64,000 nucleotides of DNA from Dryocola sp031988645 (GCF_051307045.1 NZ_CP150452.1:1054001-1118000), one strand, 5' to 3'; counted from the first letter of the stretch, positions 53,675-62,707 are shown. Notes: generated by a model not told the origin, from the sequence alone. Numbers and translations are program-made.

Positions 53675-54326
53675 TTTAGTCGCGGACCTGCTGCTCGCTT
53701 TTAATGAAACCTTCCAGATGCTCGGCATCTCAACGGTGCTGGCTATCGTCGGCGGTTTGCCGCTCGGCTTTCTGATTTTTGTGACCGACAGGAACCTGTT
53801 CTGGCAAAACCGTTTTGTAAACGTGTTCAGCTCGGTGGTGGTGAATATTATTCGCTCGGTGCCCTTCGTGATCCTGCTGGTGCTGCTGTTGCCGCTGACG
53901 CAGTTTCTGCTCGGCAATACGATTGGCCCGATTGCGGCGTCGGTTCCGCTTTCCGTAGCGGCAATCGCCTTTTACGCTCGCCTGGTCGACGGTGCGCTGC
54001 GTGAGGTGGATCGCGGGATTATCGAGGCGGCGCAGGCCTTTGGCGCAAGCCCGATGCGAATTATCTGCACGGTGCTGCTGCCGGAAGCCAGCGCGGGCCT
54101 GCTGCGCGGCCTGACCATTACGCTGGTAAGCCTGATTGGCTATTCGGCGATGGCCGGGATTGTGGGCGGCGGTGGCGTGGGCGACCTCGCGATTCGCTAC
54201 GGCTACTACCGCTACGAAACGCAGGTGATGGTGGTGACCGTTATCGCGCTGATCGTGCTGGTGCAGGTGGTGCAAATGGCGGGGGATTATCTGGCCCGTC
54301 GCGCGGATAAACGCGACCGGCACTGA
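53667..54326 (+). CDS. MetI-like ABC transporter permease
   Basis: 219-residue inner-membrane permease with five to six membrane segments and the EAA loop DGALREVDRGIIEAAQAFGASPMRIICTVLLPEA. MetI hallmarks: FQMLGISTVLAIVGGLPLGFL, NIIRSVPFVILLVLLLP, GYSAMAGIVGGGGVGDLAIRYGYYRY. Completes the metQNI-type operon; convergent with selU four bases away. Confidence 0.93.
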   Translation: MDDLVADLLLAFNETFQMLGISTVLAIVGGLPLGFLIFVTDRNLFWQNRFVNVFSSVVVNIIRSVPFVILLVLLLPLTQFLLGNTIGPIAASVPLSVAAIAFYARLVDGALREVDRGIIEAAQAFGASPMRIICTVLLPEASAGLLRGLTITLVSLIGYSAMAGIVGGGGVGDLAIRYGYYRYETQVMVVTVIALIVLVQVVQMAGDYLARRADKRDRH

Positions 54327-54330
54327 GAAA

Positions 54331-55446
54331 CTATTTTGCCTGGCTGACGTAGCTGCTGCTGCGCAGCCAGGATTCAACCTGGCCGTAATCCCCGCGAAAC
54401 ACGATCTGCCCCGCTTTTTTGCCCAGCTGGTAGCGATACATCGGGTCGTAATACTCCTCAAGCAGCGGCGCCAGCCACGCCAGATGCCCGTCGCTGGAGC
54501 CGGTATTGCACTGAAACGCCAGCGCCTTATCCAGCACCAGGGTGAACTGCTGAAAACGCTCCATCCCTAAGCGGCGACGGATGGCGAACAGGCCGTGGTG
54601 CAGATATTCCGCGTAATTTTTCCATGCGGTCTCTTCATCGCTGACGGCCAAAAACGCCTCGCTCATCTGCTGGAAATATTCCGTTTTCAGGCGTTCCAGA
54701 CGCACCTCGAACGGATCTTCAACCACCACAATCGGCGCGCGCGCCATGTTTTCCCGCAGGGATTCCGGGATGTGGCGCGAGCCAATCATGCGGCCTTCGT
54801 CTTCAATAACCCAGGTCACCGGCGCGTCCGCGCTTTTTTTCAGCAGCGTGGCGGCTAAATGATTCTCAAAGCTTGCCTGGGAAGGCTGCTCGACAACAGT
54901 GCGGCCGAAAGAGGAGCCGCGGTGGCGCGCCAGGCCTTCGAGATCGACGCCCGTCGGCAGGGAGCGGATAAGTATCGTCTTGCCGCAGCCGGTGTTGCCG
55001 CTGACCATAACCATCGGCCACTGCGCGCGGGCGTCAATGGCCTGTAACGCAAACTGGCGCAGCGCCTTATAGCCGCCTTCCACCAGCGGATAATCAACCC
55101 CGGCTTCGCGCAGCCACTGCTGAACGATATGGGAACGCATGCCGCCCCGGGCGCAGCACAGATAGCCTTCGGGTTGCAGCCTGCATTGCTCCAGCCACCG
55201 TTGCAGGCGGGCGTCGCGAACCTCGCCATTCACCAGGCTGTGGCCCAGCTCAATGGCCGCCTGCTGGCCGCGCTGCTTGTAACAGGTGCCCACGGCGGCC
55301 CGCTCGTCGTCCGTCATTAAGGGAAGGTTCAGCGCCGCGGGCATGGCCCCCTGGGCAAACTCAACCGGCGCGCGCACGTCGATAAGCGGAGTATCGGCGC
55401 GCAGCAGATGTTCATAATGGCGGGTATCGGGACGGGCTTTTTGCAT
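54331..55446 (-). CDS. selU: tRNA 2-selenouridine synthase
   Basis: SelU/MnmH (YbbB) replaces sulfur by selenium (via geranylated intermediates) in the wobble 2-thiouridine of tRNAs. 371 residues (E. coli 364). Rhodanese domain with active-site loop YLCCARGGMRSHIVQQWL (~95-112), then a P-loop domain MVMVSGNTGCGKTILIRSLP. Between the MetQNI operon and purK; E. coli has ybbB near purK as well. Confidence 0.95.
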   Translation of the reverse strand: MQKARPDTRHYEHLLRADTPLIDVRAPVEFAQGAMPAALNLPLMTDDERAAVGTCYKQRGQQAAIELGHSLVNGEVRDARLQRWLEQCRLQPEGYLCCARGGMRSHIVQQWLREAGVDYPLVEGGYKALRQFALQAIDARAQWPMVMVSGNTGCGKTILIRSLPTGVDLEGLARHRGSSFGRTVVEQPSQASFENHLAATLLKKSADAPVTWVIEDEGRMIGSRHIPESLRENMARAPIVVVEDPFEVRLERLKTEYFQQMSEAFLAVSDEETAWKNYAEYLHHGLFAIRRRLGMERFQQFTLVLDKALAFQCNTGSSDGHLAWLAPLLEEYYDPMYRYQLGKKAGQIVFRGDYGQVESWLRSSSYVSQAK

Positions 55447-55639
55447 GCATAAACCTTCAGGCGATTGGGGGTGAAACGCCGGGGATTGTGCGCCTGCTGA
55501 GTAAGAAAAGAAAGAGGGGAAAATGCGGCTTCCCGAATGTTGGCTGGCGCAGCCGCTTATCCGGGCTGGAAATCTTCTGGCTCAAACAGATTCCTGGAAG
55601 GCGGGTAAGCGTAGCGCCACCCGCCGTAAAATCCGTCGG

Positions 55640-56707
55640 CTACAGAAGCTTGCTTTGCGCCCAGGCGATGCCGCTTGCGTATTCCGGCGGCAGCAGCGGA
55701 ACCAGCGCTTCGAGCGAGGCGCTCAGCCTGTCAGTATCGCTGTCGTTCAGGTTCAGGTGGCCCACCTTGCGGCCTTCACGAACGTCTTTGTCATACCAGT
55801 GCAGGTGCACCAGCGGCAGCTTCAGCCAGGCGTAGTTTACATCGGTGCCGATGAGGTTAATCATCACCGACGGGGCGTTAACGATCGGCTGCGGCAGCGG
55901 CAAATCGACAATCGCGCGCAGGTGCAGCTCGAACTGGCTGATGGAGGCGCCGTTCTGCGTCCAGTGCCCGCTGTTGTGCACGCGCGGGGCCAGCTCGTTG
56001 ATCAGCAGCCCGGCTGGCGTAATAAAGCACTCCATCGCCATCACCCCGACATAGCCCAGCTCCTGCATGATGGCGGAAAGCATGGCCTCTGCCTGCTGCT
56101 GTTGCGCGGCGTTCGCCTGCGGGAAGGCGACGCTGGTGCGCAGAATGCCGTCCTGATGCAGGTTGTGGGTCAGCGGGTAAAACACCGTGCTGCCGTCATG
56201 CCCGCGCGCGCCGACCAGCGAAACCTCGCCGGAGAAATTAATGCCTTTTTCAACGATGCATTCGCCGTAGCAGTCTTCCGGCAGCTGGTCGGTTTCATCG
56301 TGACGTAAACGCCACTGGCCGCGGCCGTCATAGCCGCCGACCCGGCGTTTCACAATGGCCAGTTCGCCAAGGTTTGCAAACACGCCGGCCCATTCTTCGC
56401 GGCCGGAGAGCAGCTGCCACGGGGCCGTCGCGAGGCCGAGCTTGTCGAACAGCTGTTTTTGCGTAAGGCGGTCCGCGATGATGGGGAACACGTCGCGGTT
56501 AACGAAAGCGCTGTGGCGGGCCAGTTCGCGGGTAAGCGCCGTTTCGGGCCAGCGTTCAATTTCGGCGGTGATCACGCTCTGCGCGAAGGGAACCGCTTCC
56601 GGTTCGGCATCAAGCCCTACTGGATAAACCGCAATGCCCAGCGGTTCGCCCGCCTGGCGCAGCATTCTGCCTAACTGACCGTTGCCTAATACGCACACGC
56701 GCTTCAT
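55640..56707 (-). CDS. purK: PurK, N5-carboxyaminoimidazole ribonucleotide synthase
   Basis: ATP-grasp enzyme: AIR + bicarbonate + ATP to N5-CAIR in purine synthesis. 355 residues, the usual length. The start MKRVCVLGNGQLGRMLRQAG; conserved VKRRVGGYDGRGQWRL, GINFSGEVSLVGARGHDG, MECFITPAGLLINELAPRVHNSGHWT. The purK start overlaps the purE stop by four bases. Confidence 0.97.
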   Translation of the reverse strand: MKRVCVLGNGQLGRMLRQAGEPLGIAVYPVGLDAEPEAVPFAQSVITAEIERWPETALTRELARHSAFVNRDVFPIIADRLTQKQLFDKLGLATAPWQLLSGREEWAGVFANLGELAIVKRRVGGYDGRGQWRLRHDETDQLPEDCYGECIVEKGINFSGEVSLVGARGHDGSTVFYPLTHNLHQDGILRTSVAFPQANAAQQQQAEAMLSAIMQELGYVGVMAMECFITPAGLLINELAPRVHNSGHWTQNGASISQFELHLRAIVDLPLPQPIVNAPSVMINLIGTDVNYAWLKLPLVHLHWYDKDVREGRKVGHLNLNDSDTDRLSASLEALVPLLPPEYASGIAWAQSKLL

Positions 56708-57213
56708 GCGTCACCCCGCGGGTCAGGGTTTTGCAGCACTTCTTCTGTTTGCTCATGGCGCCATGCGGCCAGGCGCTTATGCAAGTCCGGATCGTGCAGG
56801 GCGAGGATCTGCGCCGCCAGCAAGGCTGCGTTAGCCGCGCCCGCTTTGCCAATCGCCAGGGTGCCGACAGGTATGCCGCGCGGCATTTGTACGATGGAGT
56901 AGAGACTGTCCACGCCGCTCAGCGCCGCGCTCTGCACCGGCACGCCCAGCACCGGCACCAGCGTTTTTGCCGCCAGCATGCCCGGCAGATGCGCAGCGCC
57001 GCCGGCGCCCGCGATAATCACCTGAAAACCGTTGCTTGCAGCCTGTTCGGCAAAGCTGAACAGCTTGTCCGGGGTGCGGTGGGCGGAGACGACTTCGAGG
57101 TGGTGCGGAACATCAAGGGCGGTGAGGATTTCTGCGGCAAACTGCATGGTAGCCCAGTCACTTTTGGAACCCATGACAATGGCGATACGCGCCGGGGTCT
57201 GGTTGGAGGACAT
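56704..57213 (-). CDS. purE: PurE, N5-CAIR mutase
   Basis: Converts N5-CAIR to CAIR. The start MSSNQTPARIAIVMGSKSDW at 57213, just after TTGGAG-type spacing in the leader, gives 169 residues, identical in length to E. coli. Motifs: VMGSKSDWATM, VSAHRTPDK, GAGGAAHLPGMLAAKT, VPVQSAALSGVDSLYSIVQMPRGIPV. Operon with purK, under a PurR box. Confidence 0.97.
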   Translation of the reverse strand: MSSNQTPARIAIVMGSKSDWATMQFAAEILTALDVPHHLEVVSAHRTPDKLFSFAEQAASNGFQVIIAGAGGAAHLPGMLAAKTLVPVLGVPVQSAALSGVDSLYSIVQMPRGIPVGTLAIGKAGAANAALLAAQILALHDPDLHKRLAAWRHEQTEEVLQNPDPRGDA

Positions 57214-57302
57214 GCGTCTCAAAACTCCTGTGGGTAGGCAAACATCACCGAACGCCAGGCGGTCGGTCAGAAGGTCTGGGAGAATATCATGAACAACGGG
57301 CA

Positions 57303-57318
57303 AGGAAAACGGTTGCGT
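57303..57318 (-). promoter_or_regulatory. PurR operator upstream of purEK
   Basis: On the minus strand ACGCAACCGTTTTCCT, a strong match to the 16-bp PurR consensus (ACGCAAACGTTTTCNT), ~90 bp upstream of purE. Confidence 0.88.
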
Positions 57319-57350
57319 GGTTAACAAAGCGGCGAAAAGAAGGGGATTGG

Positions 57351-58070
57351 TTAAAAATCGAAGGGAATTAACTCAACGTCTGCGGGCGTGACTTTAATCA
57401 TCGATCCGTGCGTATGCCATGCGCCCAGAACGCAGCGAAAAGCGGGCTTATCGTTTGCCGTAAGAGAGTGAATTTCCGGACGATGCGTATGGCCGTGAAT
57501 CATCCACTGCACCTGATGGCGGGTGAGGGCGTTAACAACCGCCTGCGGGTTCACGTCCATAATGGTCATGGATTTACTGCTGTTCGCCGCTTTGCTGCCC
57601 GCGCGCATTCTGGCGGCGATACGCCTGCGGATAAACAGCGGCAGCGCCAGGAAGAGCCGCTGGATAACGGGGTTATGCACTTTTTGCCGGAAAGCCTGAT
57701 AGCCGGAATCGTCCGTGCAAAGCGTGTCGCCGTGCAGGATGAGTATTTTACGGCCGTATAACTCGAGGACTTTTTCTTCCGGCAGCAGCGTCATGCCGCT
57801 TTTGCGGGCAAAGCGTTTGCCGAGCAGGAAGTCGCGGTTGCCGTGAATGAAGAAGCAGGGCACGCCGGCATCAACCAGGCTTTTAATAGCTAAAGCGATT
57901 TGGTCGTGCAGCGGCTCGGGATCGTCATCGCCGATCCAGGCCTCAAACAGGTCGCCGAGGATATACAGCGCCTGCGCTTCGCGCGCGGTGCCAGCCAGAA
58001 AACGCAGAAAACCGGCGGTAATCGCCGGTTCTTCTGAGCAGAGGTGTAAATCTGCAATAAACAGGATCAT
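57351..58070 (-). CDS. lpxH: UDP-2,3-diacylglucosamine diphosphatase
   Basis: Essential lipid A enzyme cleaving UDP-2,3-diacylglucosamine to lipid X and UMP at the membrane surface. 239 residues (E. coli 240). Metallophosphoesterase motifs: ADLHLC, LGDLFEAWIGDD, IHGNRDFLLG, HGDTLC, IHGHTHRPEIH. Ten bases downstream of ppiB; purEK continues on the same strand after the PurR box. Confidence 0.97.
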   Translation of the reverse strand: MILFIADLHLCSEEPAITAGFLRFLAGTAREAQALYILGDLFEAWIGDDDPEPLHDQIALAIKSLVDAGVPCFFIHGNRDFLLGKRFARKSGMTLLPEEKVLELYGRKILILHGDTLCTDDSGYQAFRQKVHNPVIQRLFLALPLFIRRRIAARMRAGSKAANSSKSMTIMDVNPQAVVNALTRHQVQWMIHGHTHRPEIHSLTANDKPAFRCVLGAWHTHGSMIKVTPADVELIPFDF

Positions 58071-58080
58071 TAAGCGGGGA

Positions 58081-58575
58081 TTATTCGCTTACGGTGACGC
58101 TGTTGACGATGACGTCTTCTTTCGGCACGTCCTGATGCATGCCGCTGCGGCCGGTGGCGACGGCCTTGATTTTATCAACCACGTCCATGCCTTCCACGAC
58201 TTCGGCAAAGACGCAGTAGCCCCAGCCCTGCAGGCTTTCGCCGCTGAAGTTCAGGAAGTCGTTATCAACCACGTTGATAAAGAACTGCGAGCTTGCGGAG
58301 TGCGGAGCCTGGGTGCGGGCCATCGCCAGGGTGCCGCGGGTGTTTTTCAGGCCGTTGTTGGCTTCGTTCTGAATGGTGTCTTTGGTTTCTTTCTGCTTCA
58401 TGCCCGGTTCAAAGCCGCCGCCCTGAATCATAAAGCCGTTGATCACACGGTGGAAAATGGTGTTGTCGTAGTAACCTTCGCGGCAGTAATCCATGAAGTT
58501 TTTAACGGTAATTGGCGCTTTATCGTCAAAAGTTTTGATGACGATATCGCCGTGATTAGTGTGAAAAGTAACCAT
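58081..58575 (-). CDS. ppiB: Peptidyl-prolyl cis-trans isomerase B (cyclophilin)
   Basis: Cytosolic cyclophilin. The start MVTFHTNHGDIVIKTFDDKAP at 58575 gives 164 residues, as in E. coli; the longer upstream reading frame overlaps the cysS leader and is unsupported. Active-site segments: FHRVINGFMIQGGGFEPG, FFINVVDNDFLNFSGE, WGYCVFAEVVEGMDVVDKI. Divergent from cysS. Confidence 0.97.
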   Translation of the reverse strand: MVTFHTNHGDIVIKTFDDKAPITVKNFMDYCREGYYDNTIFHRVINGFMIQGGGFEPGMKQKETKDTIQNEANNGLKNTRGTLAMARTQAPHSASSQFFINVVDNDFLNFSGESLQGWGYCVFAEVVEGMDVVDKIKAVATGRSGMHQDVPKEDVIVNSVTVSE

Positions 58576-58752
58576 GCTGGGCATCCTATATTTAGTCAGA
58601 CAGTGTTCCGGCAGACGGTGCCGCCACACAAGGTGGTTGTTATAGCATAACTGAACATCATCATCACCTTGCAAAGCGTACTGCTTCCGTGTGAAATTTT
58701 GAGGTAACATATACCGCAATTTCGCTTACACACGTTGATATGGAATCCCCTG

Positions 58753-60141
58753 ATGTTAAAAATCTTTAATACAATGACTCGTCAAAAAGAGGAATTCAAA
58801 CCTATTCATGCCGGGCAGGTTGGCATGTACGTGTGTGGTATTACCGTTTACGACCTGTGTCATATCGGCCACGGCCGTACCTTTGTGGCGTTTGATGTGG
58901 TTGCCCGCTATCTGCGTTTCATCGGCTATCAGCTGAAGTACGTGCGCAATATCACCGATATCGACGATAAAATTATCAAACGCGCCCACGAAAACGGTGA
59001 AGATTTTGTCGCGCTGGTCGACCGCATGGTGGCCGAAATGCATAAAGATTTCGACGCGCTGAACATTCTGCGCCCGGACAGCGAGCCGCGCGCGACCAGA
59101 CATATCCCGGAAATCATCGAAATTGTTGAACAGCTTATCGAGCGTCACCACGCTTATGTGGCGTCCAACGGCGACGTCATGTTCTCTGTGGAAACCGACC
59201 CGGCCTACGGCAAGCTTTCCCGCCAGGATCTGGACCAGCTGCAGGCCGGCGCGCGCGTAGAAGTTGAAGCCAACGTGAAGCGCAACCCGATGGACTTCGT
59301 GCTGTGGAAGATGTCCAAGCCGGGCGAGCCGAGCTGGCCGTCCCCGTGGGGCGAAGGCCGCCCGGGCTGGCATATCGAATGTTCCGCCATGAACTGCAAG
59401 CAGCTTGGCAACCATTTCGATATTCACGGCGGCGGCTCAGACCTGATGTTCCCGCACCATGAAAACGAAATCGCCCAGTCCACCTGCGCCCACGACGGCG
59501 AGTATGTGAATACCTGGATGCACTCGGGCATGGTGATGGTCGACCGCGAAAAGATGTCCAAATCGCTGGGCAACTTCTTTACCGTGCGCGACGTGCTGAA
59601 ATACTACGACGCGGAAACCATCCGCTACTTCCTGATGTCCGGCCACTATCGCAGCCAGCTGAACTACAGCGAAGAGAACTTAAAGCAGGCTCGCACCTCG
59701 CTGGAACGTCTGTACACCGCGCTGCGCGGCACGGACAGCGCGGCGCAGCCGGCGGGCGGCGAAGCCTTCGAAGCCCGCTTCCGCGAAGCCATGGACGACG
59801 ACTTCAACACGCCGGAAGCCTACTCCGTGCTGTTTGATATGGCGCGCGAAGTGAACCGCCTGAAAACCGAAGATCTGGCGGCGGCGAATGGACTTGCGGC
59901 GGCGCTGCGTCAGCTGTCCGGCGTGCTGGGCCTGCTGGAGCAGGAGCCGGAAGCCTTCCTGCAAAGCGGCGCGCAGGCGGACGATAGCGAAGTGGCTGAG
60001 ATCGAGGCGCTGATCAAACAGCGTAACGATGCCCGGAAATCAAAAGAGTGGGCGCTGGCCGACCAGGCGCGCGACCGCTTAAACGAGATGGGGATTGTGC
60101 TGGAAGACGGCCCGCAGGGCACGACCTGGCGCAGGAAGTAA
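58753..60141 (+). CDS. cysS: Cysteinyl-tRNA synthetase
   Basis: Class I aminoacyl-tRNA synthetase. The start MLKIFNTMTRQKEEFKPIHAG at 58753 gives 462 residues (E. coli 461). Zinc/cysteine ligands: MYVCGITVYDLCHIGHGR (HIGH motif), WHIECSAMNC, HHENEIAQS, and KMSKSLGNF (KMSKS). C-terminal anticodon-binding domain ends EDGPQGTTWRRK. Followed by a hairpin terminator at the convergent junction with the yoaG-like gene. Confidence 0.98.
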   Translation: MLKIFNTMTRQKEEFKPIHAGQVGMYVCGITVYDLCHIGHGRTFVAFDVVARYLRFIGYQLKYVRNITDIDDKIIKRAHENGEDFVALVDRMVAEMHKDFDALNILRPDSEPRATRHIPEIIEIVEQLIERHHAYVASNGDVMFSVETDPAYGKLSRQDLDQLQAGARVEVEANVKRNPMDFVLWKMSKPGEPSWPSPWGEGRPGWHIECSAMNCKQLGNHFDIHGGGSDLMFPHHENEIAQSTCAHDGEYVNTWMHSGMVMVDREKMSKSLGNFFTVRDVLKYYDAETIRYFLMSGHYRSQLNYSEENLKQARTSLERLYTALRGTDSAAQPAGGEAFEARFREAMDDDFNTPEAYSVLFDMAREVNRLKTEDLAAANGLAAALRQLSGVLGLLEQEPEAFLQSGAQADDSEVAEIEALIKQRNDARKSKEWALADQARDRLNEMGIVLEDGPQGTTWRRK

Positions 60142-60158
60142 CGGCTTTGTCAGCCATT

Positions 60159-60185
60159 TGAAGCCCCCATAAGGGGGCTTTTTTA
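60159..60185 (+). terminator. cysS terminator
   Basis: AAGCCCCC-ATAA-GGGGGCTT stem followed by TTTTAT, 18 bp after the cysS stop. Confidence 0.92.
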
Positions 60186-60199
60186 TATCAGGCTACAGG

Positions 60200-60556
60200 C
60201 TACCATCCGCAAACGTTGTGCTCTTCGTCGTTGTCGTAGCCGCGCACGATATTGATCAGTTCTTTTACCGCCTCGGCGGCGGTGTCCGGCTCCGCCAGCT
60301 GCGCCAGGGTTTTGAAATCTTTATCTACCGAGACGCCGTTATTGTTGTTGGTGACGCTGATGGCGTAGCAGGTATCGCAAAGCGTGCAGTCGTCGGACGG
60401 CCCGATGCTCTCCACGAGCGTGGCAACGGCCGCGGCGGCGACGGACGGCACGTACAGCGCCATCGGCTTCATGTAGACTTTTTCGGCGGCGGTTTTGGTC
60501 TTACGGTTCATCACCGCCAGGGTATAACCTTTGTTTTCTTCTTGCATGTCCATCAC
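60200..60556 (-). CDS. Tandem YoaG-like (DUF1869) protein
   Basis: 118 residues made of two YoaG-like repeats. The C-terminal half, VTNNNNGVSVDKDFKTLA...AAEAVKELINIVRGYDNDEEHNVCGW, follows the 60-residue E. coli YoaG almost throughout and ends with the same CGW. The N-terminal half (YTLAVMNRKTKTAAEKVYMKPMALYVPSVAAAAVATLVESI) has the same strand-strand-helix pattern but is diverged. A cysteine cluster (DDCTLCDTC) joins them. E. coli YoaG is a single-domain dimer, so this may be a fused dimer. Just downstream of a yeaR-like gene (7-bp gap), as in the nitrate/NO-induced yeaR-yoaG operon. Confidence 0.85.
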   Translation of the reverse strand: MMDMQEENKGYTLAVMNRKTKTAAEKVYMKPMALYVPSVAAAAVATLVESIGPSDDCTLCDTCYAISVTNNNNGVSVDKDFKTLAQLAEPDTAAEAVKELINIVRGYDNDEEHNVCGW

Positions 60557-60563
60557 TTACACC

Positions 60564-60896
60564 TTATTCCTCAAGCAGAATTTGCGGGTCGACGTAAAAA
60601 TCAACGTTGAATAACACCTCGTCGGTTAAGGCTTCTATATGGTGCCAAACCTCGGGCGGGAAAACGCCGAACTGCCCGGCCTCGATAACCAGCGTTTCAA
60701 CCGGTTCAGGGCTGAATTCATCGGCATAGCCGCAGTAGCGAATAACGCCCTGCATCACCGATAAGCGGGGATAAACGCCCTGCCGCGTGCCGGCGTCGAG
60801 ATGGCGTTTCCAGATGCCGGCCGGCGCGGTTTCCCTTGTCCAGAAAGGCGTGCTGCGCGTGTGGATAAAATGAGAGGGGATGATGATTCGCTTCAT
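60564..60896 (-). CDS. yeaR: YeaR-like DUF1971 cupin
   Basis: 110 residues; start MKRIIIPSHFIHTRSTPFWTRE at 60896. It closely follows E. coli YeaR (IHTRSTPFWN...TAPAGIFERHLDKGTRPGVYPRLSVM) and keeps LGYADE-, QFGVFPPEVWHHIEAL- and NVDFYVDP-type cupin strands (TehB/YeaR-like, DUF1971). In E. coli yeaR-yoaG is induced by nitrate via NarL and derepressed from NsrR by NO. A NarL-type site lies ~160 bp upstream here. Exact biochemical role unknown. Confidence 0.9.
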   Translation of the reverse strand: MKRIIIPSHFIHTRSTPFWTRETAPAGIWKRHLDAGTRQGVYPRLSVMQGVIRYCGYADEFSPEPVETLVIEAGQFGVFPPEVWHHIEALTDEVLFNVDFYVDPQILLEE

Positions 60897-61054
60897 AAGT
60901 TTGCCTTTATACATACCACTAACCAGAGCCATGTCGCCGTCGACAAAATAAGCGAGGGGGTTATTTGAGGTGCGACAGGAATCTTAAGCAAGCAGCGTAT
61001 CACGACTTAACCGCGGCAAAGTTGCGCTGGGTGCCCTTAACTCTTTAATTTGTA

Positions 61055-61070
61055 TACCTAAAAATGGGTA
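61055..61070 (-). promoter_or_regulatory. Candidate NarL 7-2-7 site upstream of yeaR
   Basis: TACCTAA-AA-ATGGGTA: two inverted heptamers matching TACYYMT with a 2-bp gap (one mismatch). It is the arrangement NarL/NarP bind, in the yeaR-ahpF intergenic region ~160 bp from the yeaR start. The promoter itself was not identified. Confidence 0.6.
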
Positions 61071-61093
61071 AGCGAAGCGGGGAGGGGAAGAAA

Positions 61094-61125
61094 AAAAGCG
61101 GCCGAAGCCGCTTTGGATTTTGCAG
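61094..61125 (-). terminator. ahpF terminator
   Basis: AAAGCGGC-TTCG-GCCGCTTTTTTT on the minus strand: perfect stem, tetraloop and T-tract, ~15 bp after the ahpF stop. Confidence 0.9.
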
Positions 61126-61138
61126 GTGTGTCTTTGTC

Positions 61139-62707
61139 TTATTCCGGTGCCGAGGTGCGAATCAGGTAATCAAAAGCGCTTAAAGAGGCTTTGGCACCTT
61201 CGCCCGTGGCGATAATAATCTGCTTGTAAGGCACGGTGGTGCAGTCGCCTGCGGCAAATACGCCCTTCACCGTGGTTTCGCATTTGGCGTCGATAATGAT
61301 TTCGCCCATGCGGTTACGCTCGACGCTGCCTTCAAGCCAGGTGGTATTAGGCAGCAGGCCGATTTGTACAAAAATGCCGGACAGCGCAACGTCATGAACG
61401 CTTTCGTTCACGCGGTCTTTATACTGCAGGCCGGTCACTTTGCTGCCGTCGCCTTTTACTTCCAGCGTTTGCGCGTTAAGAATGATGTCGACGTTTTTCA
61501 GGCTGCGGACCTTGTTCTGCAGCACCTGGTCGGCCTTCATCTCCGGCGCAAACTCCAGCAGGGTAACGTGTTCAACAATCCCCGCCAGATCGATAGCCGC
61601 TTCCACGCCGGAGTTGCCGCCGCCGATAACCGCCACGCGTTTGCCTTTAAACAGCGGGCCGTCGCAGTGCGGGCAGTAGGTCACGCCTTTGGTGCGATAC
61701 TGCTCTTCGCCCGGCACGTTCATATTGCGCCATTTCGCCCCGGTCGCAATGATGATGCTGCGCGCGCTGAGGGTAGCGCCGGAAGCCGTCTGGATCTGGT
61801 GTAAACCGCCTTCGGCCTGCGCGGGAATCAGCTTGCTTGCGCTCTGGGTATCGATCACGTCCACGTCGTAATCGTCAACGTGGGCTTTCAGCGCGCCGGC
61901 CAGCTTCTGGCCTTCGGTTTTCGGCACGGAAATGTAGTTTTCGATATCAACGGTATCTAAAACCTGGCCGCCGAAGCGTTCGCCCATCAGGCCGGTACGG
62001 ATGCCTTTACGCGCGGCGTAAACCGCCGCCGCCGCGCCCGCCGGGCCGCTGCCGACGATCAGCACGTCGTAGGCTTCGCGTTTATTCAGCGCTTCAGCCG
62101 CGCGTTTTTCCGCGCCGCTATCAATCTTGCCGACGATTTCAGCAAGGGTCATACGGCCCTGGCCGAACTCTTTGCCGTTCAGGTAAACCGCAGGCACGCC
62201 CATCACGTTGCGTTCCTGGATTTCGTTCTGGTATACGCCGCCGTCAATGGCGGTATGGCTGATGCGCGGATTGAGCACGCTCATCAGGTTCAGCGCCTGC
62301 ACCACGTCCGGGCAGTTGTGGCAGGAGAGCGAGTAATAGGTTTCAAAGTGGAAATCGCCGTCGATTTGGCGAATTTGCTCCAGCAAATCCTGCGACTCTT
62401 TCGACGGATGTCCCCCGGTCTGGAGCAGAGCCAGCACCAGAGAAGTAAATTCGTGGCCGAGCGGGGAACCCGCAAAGCGCGGACCCTTATCGGAGCCTGG
62501 GTTGGTAATCAGGAACGACGGCTTGCGCACCGGCAGGTCGTTATTAATGCTAAAGGAGACTTTGTCAGATAATTCAGCGATTTCTGCCAGCAGTTCCTTA
62601 ATCTCCGATGACTTAGGGCCGTCATCCAGAGTTGCAATCAACTCAACAGGTTTAGTGAGTCTCTCAAGGTAGGCCTTGAGCTGGGTTTTCATGTTGGTAT
62701 CGAGCAC
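61139..62707 (-). CDS. ahpF: AhpF, alkyl hydroperoxide reductase flavoprotein
   Basis: NADH-dependent disulfide reductase that recycles AhpC. The GTG at 62707 (VLDTNMKTQLKAYLERLTKP, after CCAGGGAGAG) gives 522 residues, the E. coli start position and length (521). The N-terminal domain has CHNC (SLSCHNCPDV); FAD motif IVGSGPAGAAAAVYAARKG; the redox centre CPHC (VTYCPHCDGP); NADH motif VIGGGNSGVEAAIDLAG; C-terminal FAD motif GVFAAGDCTTVPYKQ. Downstream of ahpC. Confidence 0.97.
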   Translation of the reverse strand: MLDTNMKTQLKAYLERLTKPVELIATLDDGPKSSEIKELLAEIAELSDKVSFSINNDLPVRKPSFLITNPGSDKGPRFAGSPLGHEFTSLVLALLQTGGHPSKESQDLLEQIRQIDGDFHFETYYSLSCHNCPDVVQALNLMSVLNPRISHTAIDGGVYQNEIQERNVMGVPAVYLNGKEFGQGRMTLAEIVGKIDSGAEKRAAEALNKREAYDVLIVGSGPAGAAAAVYAARKGIRTGLMGERFGGQVLDTVDIENYISVPKTEGQKLAGALKAHVDDYDVDVIDTQSASKLIPAQAEGGLHQIQTASGATLSARSIIIATGAKWRNMNVPGEEQYRTKGVTYCPHCDGPLFKGKRVAVIGGGNSGVEAAIDLAGIVEHVTLLEFAPEMKADQVLQNKVRSLKNVDIILNAQTLEVKGDGSKVTGLQYKDRVNESVHDVALSGIFVQIGLLPNTTWLEGSVERNRMGEIIIDAKCETTVKGVFAAGDCTTVPYKQIIIATGEGAKASLSAFDYLIRTSAPE

